A program made the position numbers and the translations under genes. Positions 1-8,612 of a stretch of DNA of 64,000 bases are shown here, piece after piece; position 1 is the stretch's first letter; each line of letters begins with the position of its first letter. Source of the DNA: Saprospiraceae bacterium UBA7687 (GTDB taxonomy: Bacteria; Bacteroidota; Bacteroidia; Chitinophagales; Saprospiraceae); assembly GCA_002482845.1 (NCBI GenBank), contig DLGT01000140.1, forward strand, positions 37,577 to 101,576. The letters are read 5' to 3'. The notes beneath the pieces are model-generated. The model was given only the letters and a program-made list of their open reading frames with translations, did not search any database and had not been told where the DNA came from.

Positions 1-2
1 GA

Positions 3-1829
3 AGTAAAAACGTTATTGAGTTTAATGGGATGCTTTTATTTGCAGCCACAACGACTTCGACTGGCATCGAACTTTTCAAGTACGAAGGAACTGAAGTAAC
101 ACTATTAAAAGATATTAATCCTGGAGCTGAAAGCTCATTTTGTGATAACTTCTATTTTTTGAATGGTAAAATTCTATTTACTGCTTTCAATAGTACCAAT
201 GGCAAAGAATGGTGGTCTACGGATGGCACAGAAGCAGGTACTAAACTTGTAAAAGACATAGTAGTTGGTGGTGGAAGCGGTGTATATTCGTTTGATTCTC
301 CGTCTGACCAATATTTTATGGTAGATAACGGACAGATATATTTTTCAGGTGGACCATCCAATAATGTAGAACTTTATAAAACAGATGGCACTGAAGCTGG
401 CACCGTTTTGGTTAAAAATATTGGAGTTGATGATTTTACACCCACTTCGAGTTATCCTAATTATTATGTAAAATTTAAAAATGAGATTTATTTTTCGTGC
501 GATCAAGGATTATACAAAACTAACGGTACAGCCGCAGGAACTGTTTTAGTTTCACCTTCACCATCATTTTTTGATGACTTTCAACATTTATTCAATTTTA
601 AGGATGAAGTAATTATTCTTTTTGGTGGGGATAATTTATGGAAGAGTGACGGAACTACAGCAGGAACTACTTTAATCAAAAACTTCTCTGCTACATCAAG
701 AAATTGGGGTGGACTAAAATTTAGCAAAGTAGGAAATTATGTACTGTTCCCAGCAACTGAAGCTGCAACAGGGTCAGAGTTATGGCGTACTGATGGAACA
801 TTAGAAGGTACAGAAATCGTTGTAGACCTTTTCTTTGGCAATGATGGTTACGCACCACAAAATACGGTGGTCCTTAATGACAAGTTATATTACAAAGGAG
901 AAGCAAGTAGCAAAGGTATTGAATTATATATGTCAGACGGCACGGAAGAAGGTACATTATTAGTAAAAGAGTTCGCGCCAGGTAGCCAAGGTGGATTTTC
1001 TTTACCCACGGAAATAATAACAGATGGCAAAAGTATTTTTATGAATGCAGGTCGTCCGTTTAGCAAACAACTGTGGGTTTCAGATGGTACTACAGCGGGA
1101 ACAAAAGAAATTATAATAAATACTATAGATGAATCATTCCCATTGAATTTATATAAATTTCAGAATAAATTGTTCCTGTTCGCTAAAAAATCAAATACAG
1201 GATACGAACCATACATCATTGAATTTGAAAGTGATCCAGTTGATGGCGATGGAGATGGTTTCGCTTCAGATGTAGATTGTAATGATTCTGATGCAACTAT
1301 ATTTCCTGGTGCCCCAGAAGTATGTGATAACAAGGATAATAATTGCAATAATATGATAGATGAAGGGTTGCCTAAGTTTACATATTACCAAGATTCGGAT
1401 AACGATACTTTTGGGGCATTAAGTACACCACTCAATACTTGTATTACGCCAGCACCTACCGGCTTTGTTTCAAATAGTACAGATTGTAACGATACTAACC
1501 CAAATATCAACCCATCAGCAACAGATATTGCAAATAATGGTATCGATGAAGATTGTAATGGAACGGACTTTGTTTCTTCAGTATATGATATCTATGCTTC
1601 CAAAATTAAAATATTTCCAAACCCAACGTCCTCATTTATTTACATATCATCTACAGAAGATATCCATAATGTAGTATCTATTTTTACAACAACAGGCGTA
1701 AAAATTAAAGACATATCAATAGAATCAAGCATTGATCTATCGGAATTAAATGAAGGCATTTATTTTCTACAATTTAACGTCAAAGGTTTAGGCTTACCGG
1801 TTTATAAAAAAATGGTCATTCAAAAATAA
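3..1829 (+). CDS. ELWxxDGT-repeat T9SS-secreted protein, 5'-truncated by window edge
   Basis: The reading frame is open from base 3 to the stop. The first ATG (base 30) sits inside a repeat (FNGMLLFAAT), so the real start lies before the window. About seven ELWxxDGT-type repeats follow (for example ELWRTDGT, ELYMSDGT, QLWVSDGT), a pattern known from large secreted Bacteroidota proteins and thought to form a beta-propeller-like fold. Residues about 404-515, counted from the base-30 ATG, hold two MopE-like Asp/Cys-rich metal-binding motifs (DGDGDGF, DCNDSD, DEDCNG). The last 80 residues look like a T9SS type A sorting domain (IKIFPNPTSS, ending in VIQK). It is probably a cell-surface or released protein. 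Ligand and function are unknown. Confidence 0.85.
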   Translation, partial: SKNVIEFNGMLLFAATTTSTGIELFKYEGTEVTLLKDINPGAESSFCDNFYFLNGKILFTAFNSTNGKEWWSTDGTEAGTKLVKDIVVGGGSGVYSFDSPSDQYFMVDNGQIYFSGGPSNNVELYKTDGTEAGTVLVKNIGVDDFTPTSSYPNYYVKFKNEIYFSCDQGLYKTNGTAAGTVLVSPSPSFFDDFQHLFNFKDEVIILFGGDNLWKSDGTTAGTTLIKNFSATSRNWGGLKFSKVGNYVLFPATEAATGSELWRTDGTLEGTEIVVDLFFGNDGYAPQNTVVLNDKLYYKGEASSKGIELYMSDGTEEGTLLVKEFAPGSQGGFSLPTEIITDGKSIFMNAGRPFSKQLWVSDGTTAGTKEIIINTIDESFPLNLYKFQNKLFLFAKKSNTGYEPYIIEFESDPVDGDGDGFASDVDCNDSDATIFPGAPEVCDNKDNNCNNMIDEGLPKFTYYQDSDNDTFGALSTPLNTCITPAPTGFVSNSTDCNDTNPNINPSATDIANNGIDEDCNGTDFVSSVYDIYASKIKIFPNPTSSFIYISSTEDIHNVVSIFTTTGVKIKDISIESSIDLSELNEGIYFLQFNVKGLGLPVYKKMVIQK

Positions 1830-1860
1830 AACCTTTCAAAAAATTGTCCATTGGACAAGT

Positions 1861-1897
1861 AAAAGCCCAATGTAAATTAACGCTACATTGGGCTTTT
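1861..1897 (+). terminator. Rho-independent-type terminator hairpin
   Basis: A perfect 14-bp inverted repeat (arms 1861-1874 and 1884-1897, starting AAAAGCCCAATG) with a 9-nt loop lies 31 bases after the stop of the ELWxxDGT gene. The A-rich left edge and T-rich right edge mean it could stop transcription from either side, which suits the convergent gene at 2164. Confidence 0.75.
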
Positions 1898-1908
1898 CAT
1901 TTCTAAAT

Positions 1909-1929
1909 GTAGCTGGAGCCTCCAGCTAC
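1909..1929. repeat. Small palindrome (GTAGCTGGA / TCCAGCTAC)
   Basis: Nine-base perfect arms around a GCC loop. A related element (GAAGCTGGAAGCTTCGGCTAC core) occurs at 57515-57535, so this may be a dispersed family of small intergenic palindromes in this genome. There are only two loose copies in the window, so the family assignment is inference. Confidence 0.4.
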
Positions 1930-2163
1930 AGAAACTTACTATACACTTTACACTATACAATTATGTCCAATCATAAACCCAAAGATCATATAAGACCCAT
2001 GAGTGAAAGTCATTAGTGTTCATAGTTTTTGACATCAAAAATACACTCCCGCAAAATACAAAACTAAATCTGTATGGGTAATTGTGTGTCGCTTTAATGG
2101 CATCCGCCATTCAAGAATTATGTACAGTTATGAGATCTGAAACTGTGTTAATAAAAGCTATTA
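1930..2163. other. Intergenic stretch, nothing recognised
   Basis: This is the remainder of the 334-base gap between convergent genes. No open frame, tRNA-like fold or repeat was noticed beyond the terminator and palindrome listed separately. Confidence 0.5.
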
Positions 2164-2793
2164 TCAACTGCTAATTCCAGTAGAAGGCAATAATACCGTT
2201 TTCCGCACTATCCAATATCCAACAATCAAATTTGGTACCCAACAAAGCCAGGCTACGATTAAATACGCAGTCACAAAATCACCCAAAATAGCAATCAATA
2301 TAGGAAGCCAAATCCTTAAAGTCACCGCTGCAAAAGTCGCTGCATAACTGTATATCATCATCTTTTGATGCTGCGCCACTTGCCCTTTATGAATGGTCAG
2401 GTAGGCAGCTAATGTTGTATAAAACCATATCAAAGCCAAACATATAAATCCTAAGGATGCCACCCATCCACCTGTCGCAAAAAAAGCAATACCCAAAGCT
2501 GCAATCGCACTTACAAGCACAGAAATGATATATACCTTGCCAATTATTCTGTGGAGATTTATATTCTTTTTCCTAAGTTGATCGCTAAACTGAAGCCATC
2601 CAATCAATAATGCCAAACCACCTAAAATAATGTGTGTATAGAAACCTACATTCCAAATTGTATTACCTAATAGTTCGGTCGACTTCGTACTTAAAAGGCC
2701 AAAGGTTTTATCTACAAAAAAATAGATGACAGGATACAAACCGATGGCAATTGCCAATAAAACCAACAAAACCCATAAAATTCTATTTCTCAT
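2164..2793 (-). CDS. DUF2306-type integral membrane protein
   Basis: The protein has 209 residues from the ATG at 2793; an upstream TTG at 2808 is less likely. It has about six or seven hydrophobic segments. Family-like features are the LHRIIGKVY stretch after the third segment and a conserved HQKMMIYSYAATFAAVTLR segment, both typical of DUF2306 as I recall it. Biochemical function is unknown. It is the last gene of a three-gene minus-strand run, beginning 29 bases after the DUF4386 gene ends. His residues at the membrane edges could bind metal or haem, but nothing shows this. Confidence 0.75.
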   Translation of the reverse strand: MRNRILWVLLVLLAIAIGLYPVIYFFVDKTFGLLSTKSTELLGNTIWNVGFYTHIILGGLALLIGWLQFSDQLRKKNINLHRIIGKVYIISVLVSAIAALGIAFFATGGWVASLGFICLALIWFYTTLAAYLTIHKGQVAQHQKMMIYSYAATFAAVTLRIWLPILIAILGDFVTAYLIVAWLCWVPNLIVGYWIVRKTVLLPSTGISS

Positions 2794-2822
2794 ATTTGAT
2801 CGACACAAATTATTATTTATTG

Positions 2823-3551
2823 CTACTTCTGATTTGTAACAAAACCCTTTCTATCACCCATGATCAACAGCCAGAAACATGTTCCTATCTCTCCTATGGA
2901 AGCGGGTAAAGAAAAGTACGAAGATAAACCTAATTCGTAATAGTTTACCAACAATATGCCGCCAAAAAGATTTATCATATATCCGATAGAGCCAGCTATC
3001 AATAAAATACCCAATGATTTTGGCAAAAAACCAGACTTATAAACCAGTAAACCAAAAGGAAATAGCCATGATCCCCAAAAAATAGAAACTATGTTGATGC
3101 CATTGTTAAATTGCTTTAAATGGAAAAATACTTGAGCAGTAAGACTTGTCTCATTAATTAAACCAGACAATACCGGATCAGACAATAAGTCCAAAATATC
3201 GAGTTTGTGCGTAATGCTCATCAGTGATATGGGAATACTCATCAAAGCCAACAAAACCATTGCTTGTGCCATGATTTTATGTACAGGTTTTAGGACCTGA
3301 TACAATAACAAAGGTAGGACCATAAAAGCAAGATAGCATAATATATTGGCCACAATGTCTAGCCTGAATAAAAACAGATTTTTTCTGATGTTATCTATGG
3401 TTATGGTAGGCGCTAAATTATTGATGAGCTCATTAGGAACATACATTAGTGAAAATACGCCTGTTAAGACCACAATAAAATAAGATAAGCCGGCTAAATG
3501 GGTAAGGGTCTTTCGTTGCATGGTTTTTAGTTGGGTGTTTGTTTTGGCCAT
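2823..3551 (-). CDS. DUF4386-type integral membrane protein
   Basis: The protein has 242 residues with about six membrane segments. The order matches DUF4386 proteins as I recall them: an N-terminal TM with LSYFIVVLTGVFSL, a DIVANILCYLAF segment, and a late GSWLFPFGLLVYKSGFLPK stretch followed by LGILL. Function is unknown; these proteins often sit in operons with other small membrane DUFs. The ATG at 3551 overlaps the end of the upstream gene by 25 bases, implying co-translation. A second in-frame ATG (codon 11) would remove the overlap. Confidence 0.75.
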   Translation of the reverse strand: MAKTNTQLKTMQRKTLTHLAGLSYFIVVLTGVFSLMYVPNELINNLAPTITIDNIRKNLFLFRLDIVANILCYLAFMVLPLLLYQVLKPVHKIMAQAMVLLALMSIPISLMSITHKLDILDLLSDPVLSGLINETSLTAQVFFHLKQFNNGINIVSIFWGSWLFPFGLLVYKSGFLPKSLGILLIAGSIGYMINLFGGILLVNYYELGLSSYFSLPASIGEIGTCFWLLIMGDRKGFVTNQK

Positions 3552-3958
3552 TTGTAGGCTGTGTAAGAAATGAAAAGGGTAAGGATGATTTCAATTATGG
3601 CAAAATAGATATAAAATCCATGTGTCGCGACATCCAAAGAAACAGCAATCATTGTCAACAAACATGTGAAAAAAAGACTAATAGCGAAGTTTAACACTCT
3701 ATTTATCACAGGCTTTAAAAATATAGAAAGGGAAATCATCAATGCAGGAACTGACATCATAACCGCAGCCATCAATACTTTATTCGGATTGTCTAACATG
3801 CTTTTGCCTTGGATCAGCGCTTCGATTTTACCTGTGGAGTACAATTCAAAATAGTCGCAATAAATATAACAGAACATCAGAGTTACCCACAAGCATGCAA
3901 GTTTTATTTTAATGTCAATTGGGTGATGCTGCAATATTGATTGATTTTCTGTATTCAT
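3527..3958 (-). CDS. DUF6326-like four-TM membrane protein
   Basis: The protein has 143 residues from the ATG at 3958; the longer frame begins at a TTG (3976). There are four predicted membrane helices: LACLWVTLMFCYIYCDYFELY, a second after the LDNPNK loop, then two C-terminal ones. The first helix with a following short GK-rich loop and the VLMAAVMMSVPALMISLS helix resemble the DUF6326 family. The assignment is from memory of the family and is moderately sure. It is the first gene of the three-gene membrane operon. Its promoter must lie in or before the repeat-array region upstream. Confidence 0.6.
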   Translation of the reverse strand: MNTENQSILQHHPIDIKIKLACLWVTLMFCYIYCDYFELYSTGKIEALIQGKSMLDNPNKVLMAAVMMSVPALMISLSIFLKPVINRVLNFAISLFFTCLLTMIAVSLDVATHGFYIYFAIIEIILTLFISYTAYKWPKQTPN

Positions 3959-4129
3959 ATCCTTAGTGACGAACAATCATTAAAAAAGGTTGTAAACGCG
4001 CCTTGTGTTCTTGGGTCTTATGTCAATCCCTATTTGGGCCACTATTTATTGTAATAGCTATTTTTGTCTCATTTTCAGGCAGTTCACTTTTTGAGTTTAC
4101 TTTAACAATGGCACATTAAGATATTCTAA

Positions 4130-4770
4130 AGTTCTAATTAAAGCGCTCAAAACCCTTTTTTACCTAGTTAGAATCTATCTATAATACCCTAAGAACTTAC
4201 AACAATTGCCTTTAATCTCTTATGAAGAGCCTGTAATCTTTCTTTGAGTGTCTATTATCTCTTAACCACTACCTAAAATCTCTTATCATGTACCTAAGAT
4301 CTTTCTACAAGTGGCTTACATCTTAAAATGGGTTATCGTTAGCTTTTAATGGGTACCAAAGATCTTTTATGAACTGCCTACAATCTCTTGCTGACTCTTC
4401 ACAATCTCTTGCTGACTCTTTACAATCTCTTCCTTACTCTTCACAATCTCTTCCTGACTCTTTACAATCTCTTCCTGACTCTTTACAATCTCTTAATGAC
4501 TACCTCCTATCTTTCTACAGGCTGTCATTATCTCTTTACAGGTGGCTGCGATCTCTTTTTAGGTACTTATAATCTTTAAAGAAGTGTTTAATGGCTTCCA
4601 TCAAGAGCCTTCAATCTGTTTCTCACAACCTAAAACCTTTCTGCATGTAATAAGATTCTTTTATTGACAACCAAAAAAGCTTTCATTGATAGTCAGTAAG
4701 TCTTATTGACAACTTAATAATCCTTCGCAGAGACTCCTTAAGCTTCATTAACTAGTATAAAAGCTTAAAT
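4130..4770. repeat. Degenerate 21-bp-period repeat array I
   Basis: An ATCTCTT-like core recurs every 21 bases from about 4130 to 4761, roughly 31 times. Examples are cores at 4214, 4235, 4256, 4277, 4298, 4361, 4382, 4403, 4424, 4445, 4466, 4487, 4508, 4529, 4550 and 4571. Units between 4382 and 4500 are nearly identical (core followed by CTGACTCTTCA or variants). Outer units have drifted strongly yet keep the period, with only a one-base slip near 4676. The 21-base step equals seven codons, so each frame yields heptads (plus strand LQSLPDS-like, minus strand KSQEEIV-like), but TAA stops recur at fixed heptad positions. It lies between the LytTR gene's stop and the DUF6326 gene's start. Confidence 0.85.
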
Positions 4771-4799
4771 TAGTTACCTTTTCACCTTAATCCATATTG

Positions 4800-5090
4800 A
4801 TCTTTACGATATCGATATTGATTTTTACGATATCAATATGGAAATAGTCTACATCGATATGCATAAAGTATAAATCAATATTAAAAAAGTCTATATCAAT
4901 GTTAATATTTTCTATATCAATATCGATTTAGAAAATATCGATATCGATTTATAGCACATTAATATGGATTTAGTATACATCCATATCGATTTATTGAATA
5001 TCCAATTCCATATAGTCTACATTGATGTTAAAAGAGTATACATGAATATCAATTTTGTCAACATCTATGTTGAATTAGAAAAATATTAGT
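4800..5090. repeat. Degenerate 21-bp-period repeat array II (ATATCRATAT core)
   Basis: An A(T/C)ATC-(A/G)AT(A/G)T core occurs at 4809, 4830, 4851, 4872, 4893, 4914, 4935, 4956, 4977, 4998, 5019, 5040 and 5061: thirteen units, exactly 21 bases apart with no slip. The core is quasi-palindromic (ATATCGATAT), while spacer halves such as TAGTCTAC vary. Composition is almost pure A+T plus CG steps, unlike array I. Minus-strand heptads read IDIVKIN-like and plus-strand ones SISISI-like, but stops interrupt both frames, so it is not an intact gene. It begins 38 bases beyond the stop of the LytTR gene. Confidence 0.85.
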
Positions 5091-5128
5091 GTTTTCTCAT
5101 AAAAAGGAGGTGACAGTTTCTACGAAGC

Positions 5129-5890
5129 TTATAATTTATCATCCAACCATAATTTAAAGTCATTGACTCGCTCTCTACTTACCACACGTACATCGCCTTC
5201 TAAAAACCTTGTACCCACTGCCAATCTGCCATTAAAATAGGTGTTAACTTTACCTATGGAAGAAAATTGAATGATTACTTTTCTATTAATTCGAAAAAAG
5301 TCTTTGGGTGGAAGTAATGTTTCTAACTGATCTAATGTATAATCGATAGGGAATCTTTGGCCACTATTGGTAATTAAAAATGACATACTATCTTTAGTTT
5401 CAAAATGATGAATTTGATCAGTAGCCACCGTCTCAATGTTTTGTCCAAGTTTGACCATAAATCTAGTTTTGAAGTTTTTAGTTACATGCTGATAAGTTTG
5501 CTTCATATTTTCAACAGCGATATTTTGTTGACTATTATGCTGGCCATCAAATTTATCTAATGCAAATATGATATCAGATAAATTGATAGGTTTTAAGAGA
5601 TAGTCAATGCTGTTTTGTTTAAAAGCTTTGATAGCGTAATGGTCATAGGCAGTGGTAAAGATGACAGGTATTTTAATGGGGAATCCAGAAAAGATCTCAA
5701 AACTGTTGCCATCTGCCAAATGAATATCAAAAAACATTAAATCTGTTGTTATTCCATCTTCAAAGGCCTGAATAGCAGCCTTTACAGTATCCAGATATTT
5801 GACTACTTCTATATTCCTATTTGTCTTGTGAAGCAAGGATGTCAGATGTTCCGCAGAAAGGGTTTCGTCTTCTATGATGATGACTTTCAT
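5129..5890 (-). CDS. LytTR-family response regulator
   Basis: The protein has 253 residues: an N-terminal receiver domain (about 1-120) and a C-terminal LytTR DNA-binding domain (about 148-245). Receiver residues are visible: the acidic pair E7/D8, phospho-acceptor D55 (MFFDIHL), the TT switch (VIFTTAY) and the Lys of LLKPI. The LytTR part shows FFRINRKVIIQF. It acts in the cytoplasm as the output of the kinase encoded 41 bases upstream. Family members bind imperfect direct repeats near target promoters. Its mRNA would run directly into the 21-bp arrays. The direct target is unknown; the linked receptor/YHYH genes are the obvious candidates. Confidence 0.92.
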   Translation of the reverse strand: MKVIIIEDETLSAEHLTSLLHKTNRNIEVVKYLDTVKAAIQAFEDGITTDLMFFDIHLADGNSFEIFSGFPIKIPVIFTTAYDHYAIKAFKQNSIDYLLKPINLSDIIFALDKFDGQHNSQQNIAVENMKQTYQHVTKNFKTRFMVKLGQNIETVATDQIHHFETKDSMSFLITNSGQRFPIDYTLDQLETLLPPKDFFRINRKVIIQFSSIGKVNTYFNGRLAVGTRFLEGDVRVVSRERVNDFKLWLDDKL

Positions 5891-5931
5891 ACTTTGAGAT
5901 TATGTTACAATTGGATTTTAAATAGGGCCTA

Positions 5932-6954
5932 CTACTTTGATGTATGTTGTTGGTGATGGTTTAAAAGTGGCAAGATAACTCTAAATACTTGTCCATCATC
6001 AGATATAGTTACCTTTTCATCTGTAAAATAGGCATACCTTGATTGTATATTTTTTAATCCCATATTTGAACTCAAAGTTTTATTTAGTCTTGGTAATATT
6101 TTGTTTTCAATTATTATTTTTTGTGCCTCCGTATAAATATTGACATCTAAGGGTGATGCCTTTGAAGCTTCATTATGCTGAATGGTATTTTCTACTAACA
6201 TCTGAAGACACATAGGTGGAAGCATGACGTTTTTATTAAGATCTTCTACATTGATATGGAATGATATTTTGTTTTCAAACCTGATTTTCAATAAATATAT
6301 ATAATGGTTTAGAAAAACTAATTCTTCACTTAATGTCACTAATTCAGCAGATTTATTTTCTAAAACATAACGGTAGACTTTTGATAATTCATTAATGAAA
6401 TCTACCGCTTTTTCTTGGTCTTTATATACCAATGAAGTCAAAACACTCAAGTTGTTAAACAAAAAATGTGGGTTCAATTGGCTTGCCAAGTTTTTCATCT
6501 GAGCTTGCATGCTTTCTGTTTTATATTTTTCTACTTCCAATAAACTATCTTTTAAAGCACTGAAAAATTGTCTGCTGATAAGAATTGCTAATACTACGAA
6601 GGTAATGCTGAGTGCTGGTACAAACGTCTCTGCCATCTTACGATTGATGATACGACCGTCTCCGAATTTGATTTGATGGACAATATACATGAGTACAAAA
6701 AGCGTTATGGTGGTAAATAGCGTATTATAAAATATTTGTAAAATAAGTCTACGTTTAGGTCGTTTTATCCACGGGATACTTTTATTTAGCTGTTGATCGA
6801 TAAATATATTACCAAACCATAATATCAGAATTATGATAATAATGAAGAACAAGTCCCAATGCCAAAATTCTTCTAAACGAAAAAATGCTAACTTAAACAG
6901 GAGGGCAACGCCTACTGTAAAAATTATAATCCAGAGCAATCTTTTATTCTTCAA
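5932..6954 (-). CDS. LytS/YehU-type sensor histidine kinase
   Basis: The protein has 340 residues: about four membrane helices (roughly 8-25, 33-52, 72-93, 111-127), then a His_kinase (PF06580-type) domain. The phospho-acceptor is H163 in QLNPHFLFNNL. The ATP-binding part has an N-box (MLVENTIQHN) and a G-box-like SSNMGLKNIQSRY. There is no obvious extracytoplasmic sensor domain, so it probably senses through its membrane part or a partner. No in-frame ATG exists between the upstream stop and residue 84, so a TTG start at 6954 is inferred. It lies 52 bases after the small anchored protein and 41 bases before the response regulator, so it is very likely co-transcribed with both. Confidence 0.9.
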   Translation of the reverse strand: MKNKRLLWIIIFTVGVALLFKLAFFRLEEFWHWDLFFIIIIILILWFGNIFIDQQLNKSIPWIKRPKRRLILQIFYNTLFTTITLFVLMYIVHQIKFGDGRIINRKMAETFVPALSITFVVLAILISRQFFSALKDSLLEVEKYKTESMQAQMKNLASQLNPHFLFNNLSVLTSLVYKDQEKAVDFINELSKVYRYVLENKSAELVTLSEELVFLNHYIYLLKIRFENKISFHINVEDLNKNVMLPPMCLQMLVENTIQHNEASKASPLDVNIYTEAQKIIIENKILPRLNKTLSSNMGLKNIQSRYAYFTDEKVTISDDGQVFRVILPLLNHHQQHTSK

Positions 6955-7006
6955 AATAGAAACATTTTTTGATTGTTTATCGAAGTGAAAATACTAAGTT
7001 ATTGAG

Positions 7007-7666
7007 TCAAACATAGTGCCTAGAAAGACGGACTTTAGAAGCCCTTCCTTTTAGGATCAACATTCCTGACACTAGACATATTGCCAAAACAAAGATACCT
7101 AAAAAAGTAATCGTTGATTTGGTAAATAAAGGATTACTGTTTTCTACCATCACCCAAGTTCCGTTTTCTACGTTTAAATTTGCTTCGTGTTTACTTGCAA
7201 AAGATAACAAAAATTGTTTTTGTGGAATACCATTTAAAGTGATGATGACCTCACATATACTATTGGAAATGTCGGCGAAAATGGCATTTTTGATGTGCAT
7301 CGACTTTAAAGGCATAGGAATCGCTGACAATTCAGCAAATAAAGTGGTTTCGTGTCCCAAATTTACTTGCGGATGAAGAAGTTTTATCGTATCACCATTT
7401 ATCACTAAAAAACTTTTATTCTGAAAATGGCGGATTACCAGTTTCTGAAATTCATCAGGTGTTTTGTAAGCACCTTTTTGATAAGAATATTCGATTTCGC
7501 TTTCAAAAGCTGATAGGGCGCTTTTGATAGCTAAGAACGATTTTCCACCCTGCTCGTATATCATCAGACTGGACAAATCTGGTTGATGGGCTCGTACGAC
7601 CAGTGCATTGAAAATCAACAAGATAAATGATAAATATTTCCAAAAAACTTGCAAACTACTTGACAT
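7007..7666 (-). CDS. Exported protein with C-terminal membrane anchor, unknown function
   Basis: The protein has 219 residues from the ATG at 7666; an upstream GTG lies at 7672. It has a signal peptide (FWKYLSFILLIFNALVVRA) followed by HQPDLSS, a beta-rich domain of about 150 residues (motif LGHETTLFAELSAIP), one C-terminal membrane helix (ITFLGIFVLAICLVSGMLIL) and a short basic tail. No family is confidently recognised; small DUF6702-like exported proteins are a loose comparison. Its start overlaps the end of the YHYH gene by 11 bases, so the two are probably translated together. It may present a periplasmic ligand to the kinase encoded next. That is inference. Confidence 0.7.
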   Translation of the reverse strand: MSSSLQVFWKYLSFILLIFNALVVRAHQPDLSSLMIYEQGGKSFLAIKSALSAFESEIEYSYQKGAYKTPDEFQKLVIRHFQNKSFLVINGDTIKLLHPQVNLGHETTLFAELSAIPMPLKSMHIKNAIFADISNSICEVIITLNGIPQKQFLLSFASKHEANLNVENGTWVMVENSNPLFTKSTITFLGIFVLAICLVSGMLILKGRASKVRLSRHYV

Positions 7667-8612
7667 ATGCACCAGCTAAACTATTGATAAAACTATTAGT
7701 ACCTGCTTTTGCCACATGGTAATGATATCCCCTGATGCTATCGTAATGACCTCGGCTTGCATCTAAGTCTGTATCTTCTACGCCAGCTGTATTTTGATTT
7801 TCATATATCCCAAATCCATCTAGTGCATACCCAATCATAGCTGCATGACCATCCGTCTGTATGATCTTAGTCGATTTTCCAGTGGCTGCATGGTAATGGT
7901 AACCTGCACCGATATTTATGTGTCCACCAGCATCATCAAATGGAGCTAATGTATAAGCTCCCAATATGGCACTTACTGGTGCTGGTGCATCAAATACTAC
8001 ACCATTAAAAGCAATGCCACGTATAGAAGGTACTGCCATCGGACCAGCGCCAAAACTAACAGGAGATGTCAATTTTACAGGCGTCACGGGAATGTAAATT
8101 GTCTTTGTCAAAGTAGATACATAGGAAGGGAGACACTCCACACAGTAATTTTTGTATTGTACACCTACATTGGGATTGGCAGCGGCTTGACAGTCAGCTT
8201 GGGTTAGTGTTTTTGTGATAGCTCCAGTACTTGTATTGTACATTTGCCAAGTGGTGTTATTATAGAAAGTAGCAAGATTTTTGATGAAAGCACCATCTAC
8301 ATCATACACTTGACCACCTTCTAGCCAGATACCACCTTTTGATGCATCATCTGAAATATTAGATGGACACCAAGGTCCCATATCGTGATCAGGTGGTGTA
8401 CTTTTAGTTACTATTTTGTAACAATCTACAGTGGCTCCAGTGGATAGTGTTTTGGACACAATGCTGATGGGTTCCGCAAGACCACCAGATAAAAAATTTG
8501 TACCATCCACTTTTACCACTGTATCTGTGGTATTAGGAGCTGCCGTGTCATCTTTGCTGCAAGCTAAAAGTACAAGTAAAGTAAGTTGGAATAAAATGAA
8601 TCTAAATGTCAT
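7656..8612 (-). CDS. YHYH-domain lipoprotein
   Basis: The protein has 318 residues with a lipobox LLACSK (Cys18), so it is probably anchored to the outer membrane. The C-terminal half carries two YHYH motifs (residues 238-241 and 296-299), plus DGHAAMIGYALDGFGIYE, diagnostic of the YHYH domain (PF14240). The His/Asp-rich motifs suggest metal binding, but no activity is established to my knowledge. Two further Cys pairs occur (near residues 64/82 and 157/160). It is the first gene of a tight run with the small anchored protein, kinase and regulator, and lies 305 bases downstream of a TonB receptor on the same strand. Confidence 0.85.
   Translation of the reverse strand: MTFRFILFQLTLLVLLACSKDDTAAPNTTDTVVKVDGTNFLSGGLAEPISIVSKTLSTGATVDCYKIVTKSTPPDHDMGPWCPSNISDDASKGGIWLEGGQVYDVDGAFIKNLATFYNNTTWQMYNTSTGAITKTLTQADCQAAANPNVGVQYKNYCVECLPSYVSTLTKTIYIPVTPVKLTSPVSFGAGPMAVPSIRGIAFNGVVFDAPAPVSAILGAYTLAPFDDAGGHINIGAGYHYHAATGKSTKIIQTDGHAAMIGYALDGFGIYENQNTAGVEDTDLDASRGHYDSIRGYHYHVAKAGTNSFINSLAGAYVK

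Noticed and set aside
4369..4579. Two overlapping plus-strand frames of 60-70 codons with heptad repeats (LQSLPDS and LTLYNLF types)
   Set aside because: They are by-products of the 21-bp repeat: several frames are open at once only in the freshest units, and stops recur at fixed positions outside. No start context or conserved fold is seen.
4130..5090. CRISPR array
   Set aside because: Units are contiguous and degenerate with no unique spacers, and no cas genes are present.
5104..5113. Perfect Shine-Dalgarno-like AAGGAGGTGA on the plus strand
   Set aside because: No start codon follows within usable distance, and the downstream plus frame runs antisense into the LytTR gene.
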